From Miltoncostaea oceani (lineage in GTDB: Bacteria; Actinomycetota; Thermoleophilia; Miltoncostaeales; Miltoncostaeaceae), in NCBI RefSeq assembly GCF_018141545.1, contig NZ_CP064356.1, positions 2,865,001 through 2,929,000 of the forward strand: DNA of 64,000 nt, in the 5' to 3' direction. The position numbers and the translations under genes were made by a program. The notes under the pieces were generated by a model that was not told where the DNA came from, ran no database searches, and was given only the letters and a program-made list of their open reading frames with translations. Positions 50,112-59,119 of this stretch are shown in pieces; position 1 is the first letter of the stretch, and the number at the start of each line of letters is the position of its first letter.

Positions 50112-51230
50112 GTGTTCCTCGCCCTCCGCGAGATCCGCCGCGCGAAGGCGCGCTTCGGCCTGCTCACCGCCGCCGTCGCCCTGCTCATGTTCCTCATCCT
50201 CGTGCAGCAGGCGCTCCAGAGCGGGTTGATCACCGCCTTCGTCGGAGCGATCGAGCGCCAGTCCGCGCCCGTGCTCGTCTACGCCGTCGACGGGCAGCGG
50301 ACGCTGCAGGGCAGCGTCATCACGCCGCCGCTCGAGGCGGCGATCGACGGGACCCCCGGCGTCGCGGACGCCGGGCGCATCGGCCAAGGGACGTTCACGG
50401 TGGTCGTCGGGGACGGCGGCGACCGCTCCGACGCGGCCCTCATCGGCTACGAGCGCGCGGACCTCGGCGGGCCGGACGAGCTCGCCGCCGGCCGGATGCC
50501 GCGGGACGGCGGCGAGGCCGTCGGCAGCGCCGGCGACTTCTCGCTCGGCGACCGGGTGCGGCTCGTCGCCGGCGGGGACGGCCCCGCCCTACGGGTCGTC
50601 GGCCTCGCGCAGGGCGCGCAGATCCAGGCGACCCCGACCCTCTTCGTCGCGTGGCCCGACTACGTCGCCGCGACGCGCGCCGCGAACCCCGACGCCCGGA
50701 CGGTGCTGCCGAGCGTCATCGGCGTCCGCCCGGCCGAGGGCGTCGGCGACGCGGCGCTCGCGGAGCGCGTCAACGCCGCCTCCGGAGAGGCCGACGCCCT
50801 CACCCGGGCCGCGGCCGCGGACGAGACGCCCGGCGTCGCCGAGGTGCGGCGCTCGTTCGACATCATCTTCGTGCTCTTCGCGCTCGTCGTCCCCCTCGTC
50901 ACCGGCCTGTTCTTCCTGATCATCACCTTCCAGAAGTCCCGGGCGCTGACCCTGCTCCGCGCGGTGGGGGCGCCCGCCGGGGCCCTCGTCCGGGCGCTCC
51001 TGATCCAGGTGGTGCTCATCATCGGCGTCGGCGCGGCCGGCGGGGTGCTGCTCTACCTCCCGCTGTCGCAGGCGACCCTCGGGACCGTCGCCCTGAGCTT
51101 CGACGGGCGGGCGGTCCTCACGTGGACGGCCCTCCTCCTCGCGCTCGGCCTGCTGAGCGCGCTCGTCGCCGCGCGCCGGGTGCTCGCGATCGACCCCGTC
51201 GAGGCGACCAGCGGCGGGGGCGCCCGGTGA
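50112..51230 (+). CDS. ABC transporter permease, FtsX-like (first)
   Basis: 372 residues: an N-terminal membrane helix (about 15-40), a long extracytoplasmic MacB-like domain (about 45-235), then three membrane helices (about 250-360) of the FtsX type. With the next permease and the ATPase it makes an exporter or lipoprotein-release (LolCDE/MacB-like) system. GTG 50112 follows GGCTGAGGG; the stop overlaps the second permease (GTGA). Confidence 0.88.
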   Translation: MFLALREIRRAKARFGLLTAAVALLMFLILVQQALQSGLITAFVGAIERQSAPVLVYAVDGQRTLQGSVITPPLEAAIDGTPGVADAGRIGQGTFTVVVGDGGDRSDAALIGYERADLGGPDELAAGRMPRDGGEAVGSAGDFSLGDRVRLVAGGDGPALRVVGLAQGAQIQATPTLFVAWPDYVAATRAANPDARTVLPSVIGVRPAEGVGDAALAERVNAASGEADALTRAAAADETPGVAEVRRSFDIIFVLFALVVPLVTGLFFLIITFQKSRALTLLRAVGAPAGALVRALLIQVVLIIGVGAAGGVLLYLPLSQATLGTVALSFDGRAVLTWTALLLALGLLSALVAARRVLAIDPVEATSGGGAR

Positions 51231-52342
51231 GGCTCGCCCTCCGCGAGATGCGCCGCCGCCCCGGACGCTTCACCGTCGCCGCGGCGATCCTCACCCTCAT
51301 CGCCCTGCTGCTGATGTTCCTCGGCGGGCTGCTCGACGGGCTCCTCGCCGGCAGCACCGGCGCGTACCGGGCGCAGCAGGCCGACCTCATCGCGTACTCC
51401 TCCGACGCGGAGGAGTCGCTGGTGCGCAGCCGCATCACCCCCGAGGTGCGGGCCGAGGTCGCGCGCGCCGCGGACGGCGCGCGCGTCGCGGGTCTCGGCA
51501 GCGTCCAGCTCGGCGCGCGCCTCGACGGGCGCGGCCCCCGGGACCTCGTGCCGGTCGTGCTGTTCGGCTTCGAGGCGCCGCCGCGCGGCATCGACGGGGA
51601 CCCGCCGCCACCCGGCGAGGTCTACGCCGACGACTCCCTGCGCGCCGAGGGCGTGGAGCGGGGCGACGTCGTGCGCCTCGGCGCGGACCGGACGCCCGTC
51701 ACCGTCATCGGATTCCTCGACGACAGCCGCTACTCGGGGCAGGCGACGCTGTGGGGCTCCCTCCCCACCTGGCGTGCCGTCCTGGAGGCCAACCGGCCCG
51801 GGGCGCGCGTCGGCGAGGGCGTCGTCCAGGCCCTCGTCATCGGCGGCGGCGGGTCCGCGCCGGCCCCCGCGGCCCGGGACATCGACGACGCCACCGGCGG
51901 CGCCACCTCCACGCTCACCGTGGACGCGGCGATCGAGGCGCTCCCCGGGGTCGCGCAGCAGCGGACCGTCTTCAACCAGATCATCGCCGTCACCGTCGTC
52001 GTGGCCCTCGTCGTCGTCGCCCTCTTCTTCGCGCTCATCACCGTCGAGCGGACGGCACTGTACGGGGTGCTCAAGGCGATCGGCGCGAGCTCCGGGACCC
52101 TCTTCGCCGGGGTGCTCCTGCAGGCGCTGGTCGTGACCCTCGTCGCCGCGGTCATCGGGATCGCCGCCTCGCTCGCCCTCGACGCCGCGATCCCCGCCGG
52201 GTCGCTGCCGTTCCTCGCCGACCCGGCGCGGCTGCTCACCAACGTCGGGTACCTCGTCGTCGCCTCCGTCGTCGGCTGCGCGTTCTCCCTGCGCCGCGTG
52301 CTGCGCGTCGACCCCGCCCGCGCGATCGGCGGCGAGGGATGA
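51227..52342 (+). CDS. ABC transporter permease, FtsX-like (second)
   Basis: 371 residues with the same layout: membrane helix at about 15-40, extracytoplasmic domain, and three C-terminal helices (FNQIIAVTVVVALVVVALFFALITVERTALYGVLKAIG, described as 245-282, and following). The ALREMRRRPGRF start is typical. Overlaps both neighbours by four bases, so the three genes are one operon. Confidence 0.88.
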   Translation: MRLALREMRRRPGRFTVAAAILTLIALLLMFLGGLLDGLLAGSTGAYRAQQADLIAYSSDAEESLVRSRITPEVRAEVARAADGARVAGLGSVQLGARLDGRGPRDLVPVVLFGFEAPPRGIDGDPPPPGEVYADDSLRAEGVERGDVVRLGADRTPVTVIGFLDDSRYSGQATLWGSLPTWRAVLEANRPGARVGEGVVQALVIGGGGSAPAPAARDIDDATGGATSTLTVDAAIEALPGVAQQRTVFNQIIAVTVVVALVVVALFFALITVERTALYGVLKAIGASSGTLFAGVLLQALVVTLVAAVIGIAASLALDAAIPAGSLPFLADPARLLTNVGYLVVASVVGCAFSLRRVLRVDPARAIGGEG

Positions 52343-53139
52343 ACCCCGCGACGCCGCCCACGCCCCTCCCCGCCCCCACCGACCCCGGAGCACCCATGGA
52401 CGACGAGCGCACCCCCGCGTTGCGGATGGAGGGCGTCCGCAGGACGTTCCGCAGCGGGGACGACGAGGTCGTCGCCGTGAGCAACGTCGACCTGACCGTC
52501 GGGGCCGACGAGATCGTCGCCCTCGTCGGGCCGTCCGGCTCCGGGAAGACGACGCTCTGCTCGATCGCCGGTGGGCTGCTGCAGCCCACCGCCGGCACCG
52601 TCGTCGTGGGCGGCCGGGACATCTCCGGCTACTCCGCACGGGAGCTCACCGGGTTCCGGAGCACATCGGTCGGGTTCGTCTTCCAGACGGTCAACCTCGT
52701 GCCCTTCCTGACCGCCCGGGAGAACTTGCTGGTCGTCGACGAGCTCGGGCCGCGGACCGGCCGCCGGGCCCGGGACCGGGCCGACCAGCTCCTCGAGGAG
52801 CTCGGGCTGGCCGACAAGGCCGACCGCCTGCCGGCGGAGCTCTCCGGCGGGCAACGGCAGCGCGTCGCGATCGGGCGCGCCCTCATGAACGAACCGTCCC
52901 TCGTGCTGTTCGACGAGCCCACCTCGGCGCTCGACACGGAGCTCGGCGACCAGGTCATGCGCCTCATCCGGGACGAGATGAAGTCGCGGGGCACGGCGGC
53001 GATCATCGTCACCCACGACGACCGCATCACCCACTACGCCGACCGCATCGTGAGGATCGTCGACGGGGCGCTGAGCGACGGCTCCGCGCGCGGCGCCGAC
53101 GACCCGGCGGCGACCCCGGCCCCCGGGGGGCGCGACTAG
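52339..53139 (+). CDS. ABC transporter ATP-binding protein (LolD/MacB type)
   Basis: 266 residues. Walker A GPSGSGKTT near residue 65, Q-loop FVFQTVNLVPFL, signature LSGGQRQRVAIGRAL and Walker B LVLFDEPTSALD, His switch VTHDD. ATG 52339 overlaps the permease stop (ATGA); ATG 52396 would also give a full domain. The C-terminal tail is low complexity. It powers the two FtsX-like permeases. Confidence 0.93.
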   Translation: MNPATPPTPLPAPTDPGAPMDDERTPALRMEGVRRTFRSGDDEVVAVSNVDLTVGADEIVALVGPSGSGKTTLCSIAGGLLQPTAGTVVVGGRDISGYSARELTGFRSTSVGFVFQTVNLVPFLTARENLLVVDELGPRTGRRARDRADQLLEELGLADKADRLPAELSGGQRQRVAIGRALMNEPSLVLFDEPTSALDTELGDQVMRLIRDEMKSRGTAAIIVTHDDRITHYADRIVRIVDGALSDGSARGADDPAATPAPGGRD

Positions 53140-53200
53140 GGACCCCGACCGGGGAACCCCCGGAGGCGGGTGCCCGGCCCCGGATCGCAGGATCCCCGGC

Positions 53201-54541
53201 ATGACCACACACACGCACCCCACCCCCCGCCGCCGCGCCGCCCGCGCCGCGGCCCTGCTCGCCGGCATCGCCTGCCTCGCCCTCCCCGGCTCCGCGGTCG
53301 CCGACTCGATCGTCTACATCGACGGCGGCGACGTCTGGTCGGCGCGGCCCGACGGGTCCGGCAAGGTGAAGCTCACCGACGGCGGCGACTGGCACTCCCC
53401 CACCCAGGCCGACGACGGCACCATCGCCGCCGTGAAGGGGACCGGGCCGATCCAGGTGATGGCCCGCGACGGCCGCCCGATCCGCACCATCACCACCCCG
53501 CCGGCGCGGTCCGGGGACGGCGGCACCTTCGCCCCGCGGCCGGTGCAGCTCTCCTTCTCCCCGGACGGTACGAGGATCGCCTACGCCTACGTCGCGAACT
53601 CGTGCCCCGTCGCGTCCAGCTGCGGCACCATCCAGCGCTCGACCTTCTACACCCGCGCCGACGTGACCGACGCGACGCCCCACTCCGTGTGGGGCAACCA
53701 GTTCGGCGTGTCCGACCCCGAGTGGGTCACCAACGACCGCACCCTCGTCTTCGGCGGGTACGGCAGCCAGGTGTCGATCGACGACCTCGGCCCCGGCGAC
53801 TACTCCCAGACCCCGTGGATGACGCCGAACGCCGACCAGGGGGACGGTGAGCTCAGCCGCGACGGCACCCGCCTCGCCACCACCTTCTTCTACGGCGCCG
53901 ACACCGTCATCGCGTTCTTCGCCGTCACCGGCGACCCCCGCACCCAGCTCCCGCCCCCGCTGCCGCAGGCCGCCTGCACCTCGACCCCGCCGGACGCCGC
54001 CTACTCCGACCCCTCGTGGTCACCCGACGGCACGTCCATCGCGATCCGCAGCTCCGCGGGTATCGAGGTGCTCCGCTTCGCCCGGCTCGCGCCCGGCGAC
54101 TGCTCGGTCGCCTCGTCGGCGGTCCTGACCGCGACCGGGCACTCCCCCGACTGGGGGCCCGCCGACCCGGCGCCCGCCCGCTGGACCCCGCCCGCCGGGG
54201 GCGGCGCCCCGCCCGCCGGCGGCCCCGGCCCCGTCGCCGGCGCGGCGCGGGTCGCGCTCACCACGCCGAGGGCCACCCGGGCCGCCCTGCGCGCCGGGCT
54301 GGTGGTGCGCGTGCGCACCCCCGCCGCCGGGCGCGTGCGCGTCACCGTGACCTCCGCCGGCCGGACGATCGCGACCGGCACCCGGCGGGTCGCGCGTCCC
54401 GGCGCGGTGGCCGTGCGGCTGACGAAGGTCCCCCGGGTCCGCGCCGTCGCCCTGCGCGGCCGCACCGTGAGGATCGTGGCGACCGTCGTGCCCGCGCGGG
54501 GCCCGCGCCTCTCCGTCGCCCGCACCGTCCGCGTGCGCTGA
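53201..54541 (+). CDS. Secreted TolB/WD40-like beta-propeller protein
   Basis: 446 residues. A signal peptide covers about 1-34 (ARAAALLAGIACLALPGSAVA). The propeller repeats contain SFSPDGTRIAYAYV, DPEWVTNDRTLVFGGYG, and DPSWSPDGTSIAIRSS, typical of TolB-like blades, with a Cys-rich insert. The C-terminal third (about 330-446) is Ala/Arg/Thr-rich, beta-sandwich-like, perhaps cell-wall-binding. Probably an extracellular protein of unknown binding partner. It follows the ABC operon by 61 bases on the same strand. Confidence 0.8.
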   Translation: MTTHTHPTPRRRAARAAALLAGIACLALPGSAVADSIVYIDGGDVWSARPDGSGKVKLTDGGDWHSPTQADDGTIAAVKGTGPIQVMARDGRPIRTITTPPARSGDGGTFAPRPVQLSFSPDGTRIAYAYVANSCPVASSCGTIQRSTFYTRADVTDATPHSVWGNQFGVSDPEWVTNDRTLVFGGYGSQVSIDDLGPGDYSQTPWMTPNADQGDGELSRDGTRLATTFFYGADTVIAFFAVTGDPRTQLPPPLPQAACTSTPPDAAYSDPSWSPDGTSIAIRSSAGIEVLRFARLAPGDCSVASSAVLTATGHSPDWGPADPAPARWTPPAGGGAPPAGGPGPVAGAARVALTTPRATRAALRAGLVVRVRTPAAGRVRVTVTSAGRTIATGTRRVARPGAVAVRLTKVPRVRAVALRGRTVRIVATVVPARGPRLSVARTVRVR

Positions 54542-54551
54542 GGCCACCGTG

Positions 54552-54585
54552 GCACCCCCGGGGCCCCGCGGGGCCCCGGGGGTGC
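54552..54585. terminator. Perfect 16-bp palindromic terminator
   Basis: Arms 54552-54567 and 54570-54585 are exact complements around a two-base centre. It sits between convergent stops at 54541 and 54586. Confidence 0.75.
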
Positions 54586-54819
54586 TCACCGGTCGGCCAG
54601 CCGCCCCGCCTCGATCACCCGCGCCCACTCCTCCGGGAGAACCGGCCAGCGGGCGAGGATCTCCGCGTGACGGATGTGGCGGTAGTTGCCGCCGCGGGTC
54701 ACGATCGTGCGGCCCGGGTCGCCGGGGTCCTGCTCCGCGGAGATCCCCAGGCCCATGAACGCCGCCTGGGGCGAGCCCGTCGACGTCGTCGTGCCGCGGT
54801 GCATGCCGGTGTCGGCCAC
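54586..54819 (-). CDS. Small protein, paralogue of 29204-29428
   Basis: 77 residues. The C-terminal half (RHIRHAEILARWPVLPE and WARVIEAGRLA) matches the gene at 29204 at about two of three positions; the lead regions differ. Function unknown. It is downstream of chaB on the same strand, with a 26-base gap, so it may belong to the topoisomerase IB-chaB group. ATG 54819. Confidence 0.68.
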   Translation of the reverse strand: MADTGMHRGTTTSTGSPQAAFMGLGISAEQDPGDPGRTIVTRGGNYRHIRHAEILARWPVLPEEWARVIEAGRLADR

Positions 54820-54845
54820 GGACCGATGCTACCCCGCCGCGGCGC

Positions 54846-55238
54846 CTAGCCCTGGGCGCGGCCGATCGCGGCGGCCAGCTCGGCCTTCGTCATCCTCGAC
54901 CGGCCGCGGATGTCGAGGGCGCGGGCCCGCTCCATCAGCTGCGCCTTCGTGTTCCCCACCGCGTCCACGCCGCCGTAGGTCTCGCCGACGCCCCGCCGCC
55001 TCTCGGCGGGCGACGCCTCCGAACGCGGGTCGGAGGGGCCGTACTCGTCCTTCTCGACCCACTCGTCGCCGACCTTCTCGTGCGTGTGCTTCAACGCCGC
55101 GAACGCCGTCCGGTACGCCCGCTCGCTCTCCCCGTACTGCGCGATCGCGCCGTCCAGCGCGCCGAGCCACACCGCGCGGGCGCTCGGCGCCGACCGTGCG
55201 ATGGTCGCGGGGACGTCGCGTTCCGCCTTCGGTGCCAT
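54846..55238 (-). CDS. chaB: ChaB-domain protein with Rho_N/SAP-like tail
   Basis: 130 residues. The N-terminal part (about 8-60: PATIARSAPSARAVWLGALDGAI, through YRTAFAALKHTHEK) matches ChaB, a small cation-transport-regulator protein. The C-terminal end (KAQLMERARALDIRGRSRMTKAELAAAIGRAQ) is a Rho N-terminal/SAP-like nucleic-acid-binding helix pair. The combination is common in Actinobacteria. It starts one base after the topoisomerase IB stop. Confidence 0.85.
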   Translation of the reverse strand: MAPKAERDVPATIARSAPSARAVWLGALDGAIAQYGESERAYRTAFAALKHTHEKVGDEWVEKDEYGPSDPRSEASPAERRRGVGETYGGVDAVGNTKAQLMERARALDIRGRSRMTKAELAAAIGRAQG

Positions 55239-55239
55239 G

Positions 55240-56286
55240 TCAGCCTCCGCTCGCGCGCTCCTCGAGGCCGCGCCGCAGCAGCGCCAGCACCGCGAGCTCC
55301 TCGGCGCTGTGGCCGTTGCGCAGCTTGCGGTCGATCTCGCCCATCAGGGACGAGATGGTCCGGCCGTCGAGGAAGTGGTCGATGACCCGTGGGTCGATGT
55401 AGCTCGCCCGGCAGACCGCCGGGGTGTTGCCGAGCAGCTCCGACGCGACCCGGCAGACGCGCGTGACCGCCCGCTGGCGCTCCCGCGCGCCCTCGATGGG
55501 GCCGACCTCGTCGAGCGCCACCGCCGCCGCGACGGTGCCGGCCCAGGTGCGGAAGTCCTTCGCCGAGAAGTCCTCCCCCATCTGCTCCTTGATGTACGCG
55601 TTCACGTCCTCGGAGCGGACGTCGGCCGGGTTCCCGTCCTCGTCGAGGTAGGACAGCACCTCGTATCCCGGCAGGGCGTCCATCTCGGCGACGACCTTCG
55701 CGAGCCGGGCGTGGGTGATCTCGGCGTGGTTCGCGACACCGCCCTTGCCGACGAAGTCCAGCACGAGGGTGTCGCCGTCGATCGTCAGGTGCTTCGACCG
55801 GAGGGTCGCGAGCCCGTACGTCTTGTACCGGTTCGCGTACTGCTCGCTGCCGACCCGGATCCGGGTGCGGTCGAGGATCTGCACGGCCGCGGCGAGGGCC
55901 TTCGTGCGGTCGAGGCGCCTGCGCCGCAGCTGCGACTCGGTGGTCCGCCGCAGGTCGGGCAGCCCCTCGGCGAAGCGGAGGATGCGCTCGTACTTCTCCT
56001 GCTGGCGCTGCTCGTGCCACGCCGGGTGGTAGAGGTACTGGGTGCGGTCGGCGGCGTCGCGACCGGTCGCCTGCAGGTGACCGCGGGACGACCGGCAGAT
56101 CCACACGTCCGTCCACGCCGGCGGGATCGCGAGGGCCGCGAACCGCGCCTTCAGCCGGTCGTCGGTGACGGGCCGGCCCTCGGGGTCGTGGTAGCTCCAG
56201 CCGCGCCCCCGCCGCCGGCGCGTGTAGCCCGGTTCGCGGTCGGTGCTGTGGCGGAGGCTCGGCATCGGCGCGAGGGTTGTTCCCAC
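55240..56286 (-). CDS. DNA topoisomerase IB
   Basis: 348 residues, poxvirus/bacterial type IB topoisomerase. It relaxes supercoils through a 3'-phosphotyrosine. Catalytic residues are seen in order: Arg in RTRIRVGSEQYANRY, Lys in DFVGKGGVANH, Arg in FRTWAGT, and the nucleophile Tyr in CRASYIDPRVID. This family often sits with chaB and stress genes. ATG 56286 with no obvious Shine-Dalgarno; GTG starts inside are possible. Confidence 0.93.
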   Translation of the reverse strand: MGTTLAPMPSLRHSTDREPGYTRRRRGRGWSYHDPEGRPVTDDRLKARFAALAIPPAWTDVWICRSSRGHLQATGRDAADRTQYLYHPAWHEQRQQEKYERILRFAEGLPDLRRTTESQLRRRRLDRTKALAAAVQILDRTRIRVGSEQYANRYKTYGLATLRSKHLTIDGDTLVLDFVGKGGVANHAEITHARLAKVVAEMDALPGYEVLSYLDEDGNPADVRSEDVNAYIKEQMGEDFSAKDFRTWAGTVAAAVALDEVGPIEGARERQRAVTRVCRVASELLGNTPAVCRASYIDPRVIDHFLDGRTISSLMGEIDRKLRNGHSAEELAVLALLRRGLEERASGG

Positions 56287-56412
56287 GCCGCCGCGCCCGA
56301 AACAGGGTGCGTCCGGTGGCGGCGGACGCCGTCCCCGGCGGACGCGCGCGGGTTACCGGTGCGACCCCGGGGGCAGTGGGGCCGGTGACGAACCACATCC
56401 CGGGAGGGACCC

Positions 56413-56676
56413 ATGTCCGACACGACGCTCAGCCCCGACCTCGCGCGGCAGCTCGACGACCTGCGCGCCGCCGGTCACCGGGTCTTCGGCCCCGGCCCGA
56501 TGACGCCGGGCCAGACCACGCCGACCGCGGACGCCCAGGTCACGACCCCCGGCATGCACGTCCAGATCGGCGACGCGTCGGGGCAGCTGATCGAGGGCGT
56601 CGGGGCCACCGCGGACGACGCCGCGCGGGACGCCCTCACGAAGCTCGGTACCGACCCCGCCCACCCCGCGACCTGA
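56413..56676 (+). CDS. Small hypothetical protein
   Basis: 87 residues, soluble, function unknown. The sequence (LARQLDDLRAAGHRVFGPGPMTP then GMHVQIGDASGQLIEGVGATADDAARDAL) is of mixed alpha/beta type with no cysteines. GGGAGGG is seven bases before the ATG. The gene lies between topoisomerase IB (divergent) and ferritin (convergent). Confidence 0.62.
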   Translation: MSDTTLSPDLARQLDDLRAAGHRVFGPGPMTPGQTTPTADAQVTTPGMHVQIGDASGQLIEGVGATADDAARDALTKLGTDPAHPAT

Positions 56677-56682
56677 CGCGGC

Positions 56683-56715
56683 GCGGTGCCCGGCCCGCGC
56701 GGGGCCGGGCACCGC
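56683..56715. terminator. 14-bp hairpin between convergent genes
   Basis: GCGGTGCCCGGCCC (56683-56696) pairs with GGGCCGGGCACCGC (56702-56715), five-base loop. Confidence 0.7.
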
Positions 56716-56721
56716 GGGCGC

Positions 56722-57228
56722 TCACGCCCGGCCCTCCGCCTCGTACTCGCGGAGGAAGCCCTCGAACAGGCGGCGGTGCTTCTGCTCGTCGCGGAGGATC
56801 GCGATCAGCATGTCCTCGGTGACCGGGTCCACGTCACCGGCGAACTCGATGATCCGCTGGTAGTGCTCGATCGCGCCGGACTCGGCCTCGATCACGCCGC
56901 GGATCACGTGGACGATGTCCGTCTGGCGGTCGGGGGGCTGCAGGTAGCCCTGGCTCGGCCGGAAGGCCTCCGAGCCGGGGACGACGCCGTACAGCTCCTT
57001 GATGCGCTCGGCGAACTGCTGCGCGTGCCCGAGCTCCTCCGCGATGTCCTCGCGCAGCGACTCGATGATCTCCTGCGCGCGGACGCCGTCGGGGTTCACC
57101 GAGTTGGCGATGTAGTTCATCACCGTCTCGATCTCCATCCAGTACGCCGTGGTCAGCATCTCGACGAGTTCCTCGCGTTCCGCGGTGCGGGCGTCGTCGA
57201 GGATGCCGGTGCTCGTGCTGGTCGCCAT
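56722..57228 (-). CDS. Ferritin-like / bacterioferritin-type diiron protein
   Basis: 168 residues, four-helix bundle. Iron ligands appear in order: Glu in YWMEIETVMNY, ExxH in EELGHAQQF, Glu in EAESGAIEHYQR, and ExxH in RDEQKHRRLFEGF. Such proteins oxidise and store iron or protect DNA from peroxide. ATG 57228 is preceded by GGAGGCGACCC, an excellent Shine-Dalgarno. A divergent flavoprotein starts 137 bases away. Confidence 0.9.
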   Translation of the reverse strand: MATSTSTGILDDARTAEREELVEMLTTAYWMEIETVMNYIANSVNPDGVRAQEIIESLREDIAEELGHAQQFAERIKELYGVVPGSEAFRPSQGYLQPPDRQTDIVHVIRGVIEAESGAIEHYQRIIEFAGDVDPVTEDMLIAILRDEQKHRRLFEGFLREYEAEGRA

Positions 57229-57365
57229 CGGGTCGCCTCCATCGGGTCTCGTTCGTTCCGGGACCGGGTGGATGCCCGGGGCGCGCCGCGCGAAACGGGG
57301 ATCACGCCCCGCCGGCCCGGCGCCCCCCACGCGTGGCGGGTGGCGGGGGCGGGTAGCCACGGTGC

Positions 57366-58556
57366 ATGCCGGCGTACGAGACCGTGGTGATCGTCGGCGG
57401 CGGGCCCGCGGGCCTCGCCGGCGCCCGCGGCTACCGTGCCGCCGGGGGGACGGCCCCGGTGGTGCTGTTGACCGCCGACGACCGGCCCCCGTACCGGCGT
57501 CCCCCGCTGTCGAAGGAGCTGCTCCGCGGCGAGATCGGGGAGGGCGACCTGCCGCTGGCCGCCGACGGGTGGTACGCCGACGAGGGGATCGACGTTCGGT
57601 GCGGCACGGAGGTGACGGGCATCGACACCTCGGCCCGCGTCGTCGTCACCGGCGACGGCGAGCGGCTCCCGTACGCGGCGTGCCTGATCGCGACCGGTGC
57701 GGAGCCGGGGCGGCCTCCCGTGCCGGGGATCGACCTCCCGGGCGTCCACGTGCTGCGGAGCGCCCGGGACGCCCTCGATCTGCGCGCCGCGCTCCCGTCC
57801 GGGGGGCGGGTGGTGGTCGTCGGCTCCGGGTTCGTGGGGTGCGAGGCGGCCGTGTCGATGGCGATGACCGGCGCGCGGGTCACGATGGTGACGGCCGAGG
57901 CGGCGCCCCAGGTGACGCGGCTCGGCGCCGCCGTCGGCGCGCGCCTGACCTCATGGCTGACCGCGCACGGCGTGTCGCTGCGCCCCGGCCGCCCGCTCAC
58001 CGGTGTCACCGCCGCCGACGGGACCCTGCGGGTCGCCGCCGGGCGCGGCGCCACCGATGCCGACCTGGTGCTGGTGGCGACGGGCGGTCGGCCCCGCGCC
58101 GACCTGGCGGAGCGCGCGGGTCTGCGGGTCGAGGCCGGCGCGGTGCGCACCGACGCCTCCATGCGCACCTCGGCGGCGGGGGTCCTCTGCGCCGGCGACG
58201 TCGCCCTGGCGGACAACCCGGCCGCGGGGCGGCCGCTGCGCGTGGAGCACTGGGGCGAGGCGCTCGCCCAGGGGGAGGTCGCCGGCCGGGTGATGGCCGG
58301 CGAGGAGGCCGTGTGGGACGCCGTCCCGGGCTTCTGGTCGACGATCGGCCGCCGTACCCTGAAGCAGGCGGCGTGGGGGGACGGATGGGACGTGGACACG
58401 GTGCGCGACCACGGCGGCGGCGCGTTCACCGCCTGGTACGGACGCGGGGGACGGATCGTCGGCGTGTTGACGCACGACCGCGACGACGACTACGACCGCG
58501 GATCCGCCCTCGTGCGCGCGGGGGCGCCCTGGCCCCCGCCCCCCGACGACGCGTGA
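57366..58556 (+). CDS. NAD(P)/FAD ferredoxin reductase-like flavoprotein
   Basis: 396 residues. FAD motif VVIVGGGPAGLAGARGYRAAG at about 7-27 (GxGxxG), NAD(P) motif VVVVGSGFVGCEAAVSMA at about 150-167, and the FAD-pyrophosphate motif ADLAERAGLRVE/GVLCAGDVAL later. The C-terminal reductase domain (WSTIGRRTLKQAAWGDGWD) is typical of the BenA/RubB-type family. It would pass electrons to a ferredoxin or oxygenase, but no partner gene is adjacent. ATG 57366. Confidence 0.9.
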   Translation: MPAYETVVIVGGGPAGLAGARGYRAAGGTAPVVLLTADDRPPYRRPPLSKELLRGEIGEGDLPLAADGWYADEGIDVRCGTEVTGIDTSARVVVTGDGERLPYAACLIATGAEPGRPPVPGIDLPGVHVLRSARDALDLRAALPSGGRVVVVGSGFVGCEAAVSMAMTGARVTMVTAEAAPQVTRLGAAVGARLTSWLTAHGVSLRPGRPLTGVTAADGTLRVAAGRGATDADLVLVATGGRPRADLAERAGLRVEAGAVRTDASMRTSAAGVLCAGDVALADNPAAGRPLRVEHWGEALAQGEVAGRVMAGEEAVWDAVPGFWSTIGRRTLKQAAWGDGWDVDTVRDHGGGAFTAWYGRGGRIVGVLTHDRDDDYDRGSALVRAGAPWPPPPDDA

Positions 58557-58557
58557 C

Positions 58558-59007
58558 CTACCCGGGATCCCCCGGCAGGGTCACCGACGTCCGGGGACCC
58601 GCCCCCGGGGTGCGCTCCTTCTGGCGTGCCTCGAACCGGTGGCGCACCCCGCCGGCGAGGGCGTCGCGCACCTCCCGGTCGAACGACCGGGCGGGCTCGA
58701 GCAGGTGCGCGCGGAACTCGTCGACCACCTGGTAGGTCCACCGGCCGGCCGCGGCGTCGCGCGAGGCCACCTCGCGCTCCGCCCGGTCCGCGAGCGCCGG
58801 GTGGCCCGCGGCGCGCAGCGACTCGGCGGCCTCCAGGAGGAGGCCCTGGGCGTGCCCGACCTCGTGGTGGGCGTCGAGCAGCGCGCCGAACGCCCGCTCG
58901 ATCCACTCGACGGCGACCTCGACGCGGTGGACGGCGACGAGGGTCGCCTCGTCGGCGCCGGCGGCCGCGGCGGCCGGGTCGATGTCGTGCGCGGGGGCGT
59001 CGTCCAT
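58558..59007 (-). CDS. Hypothetical helical protein
   Basis: 149 residues, function unknown. Mostly predicted helix with scattered His and Glu (VEVAVEWIERAFGALLDAHHEVGHAQGLLLEAAESL) and a mixed tail. Not enough ExxH motifs for a diiron protein. ATG 59007. Its last codons face the flavoprotein stop, two bases apart. Confidence 0.55.
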   Translation of the reverse strand: MDDAPAHDIDPAAAAAGADEATLVAVHRVEVAVEWIERAFGALLDAHHEVGHAQGLLLEAAESLRAAGHPALADRAEREVASRDAAAGRWTYQVVDEFRAHLLEPARSFDREVRDALAGGVRHRFEARQKERTPGAGPRTSVTLPGDPG

Positions 59008-59119
59008 GCCCTGCTGGCTCCCCCGCACCCGGGTGGGTGAAACGGGGAACCGCGGCCGTTTCCCGCCGACCTGCGCGGGTATCGCTGACCCGTTACCGAC
59101 CGGAGACGAGGAGGACCGC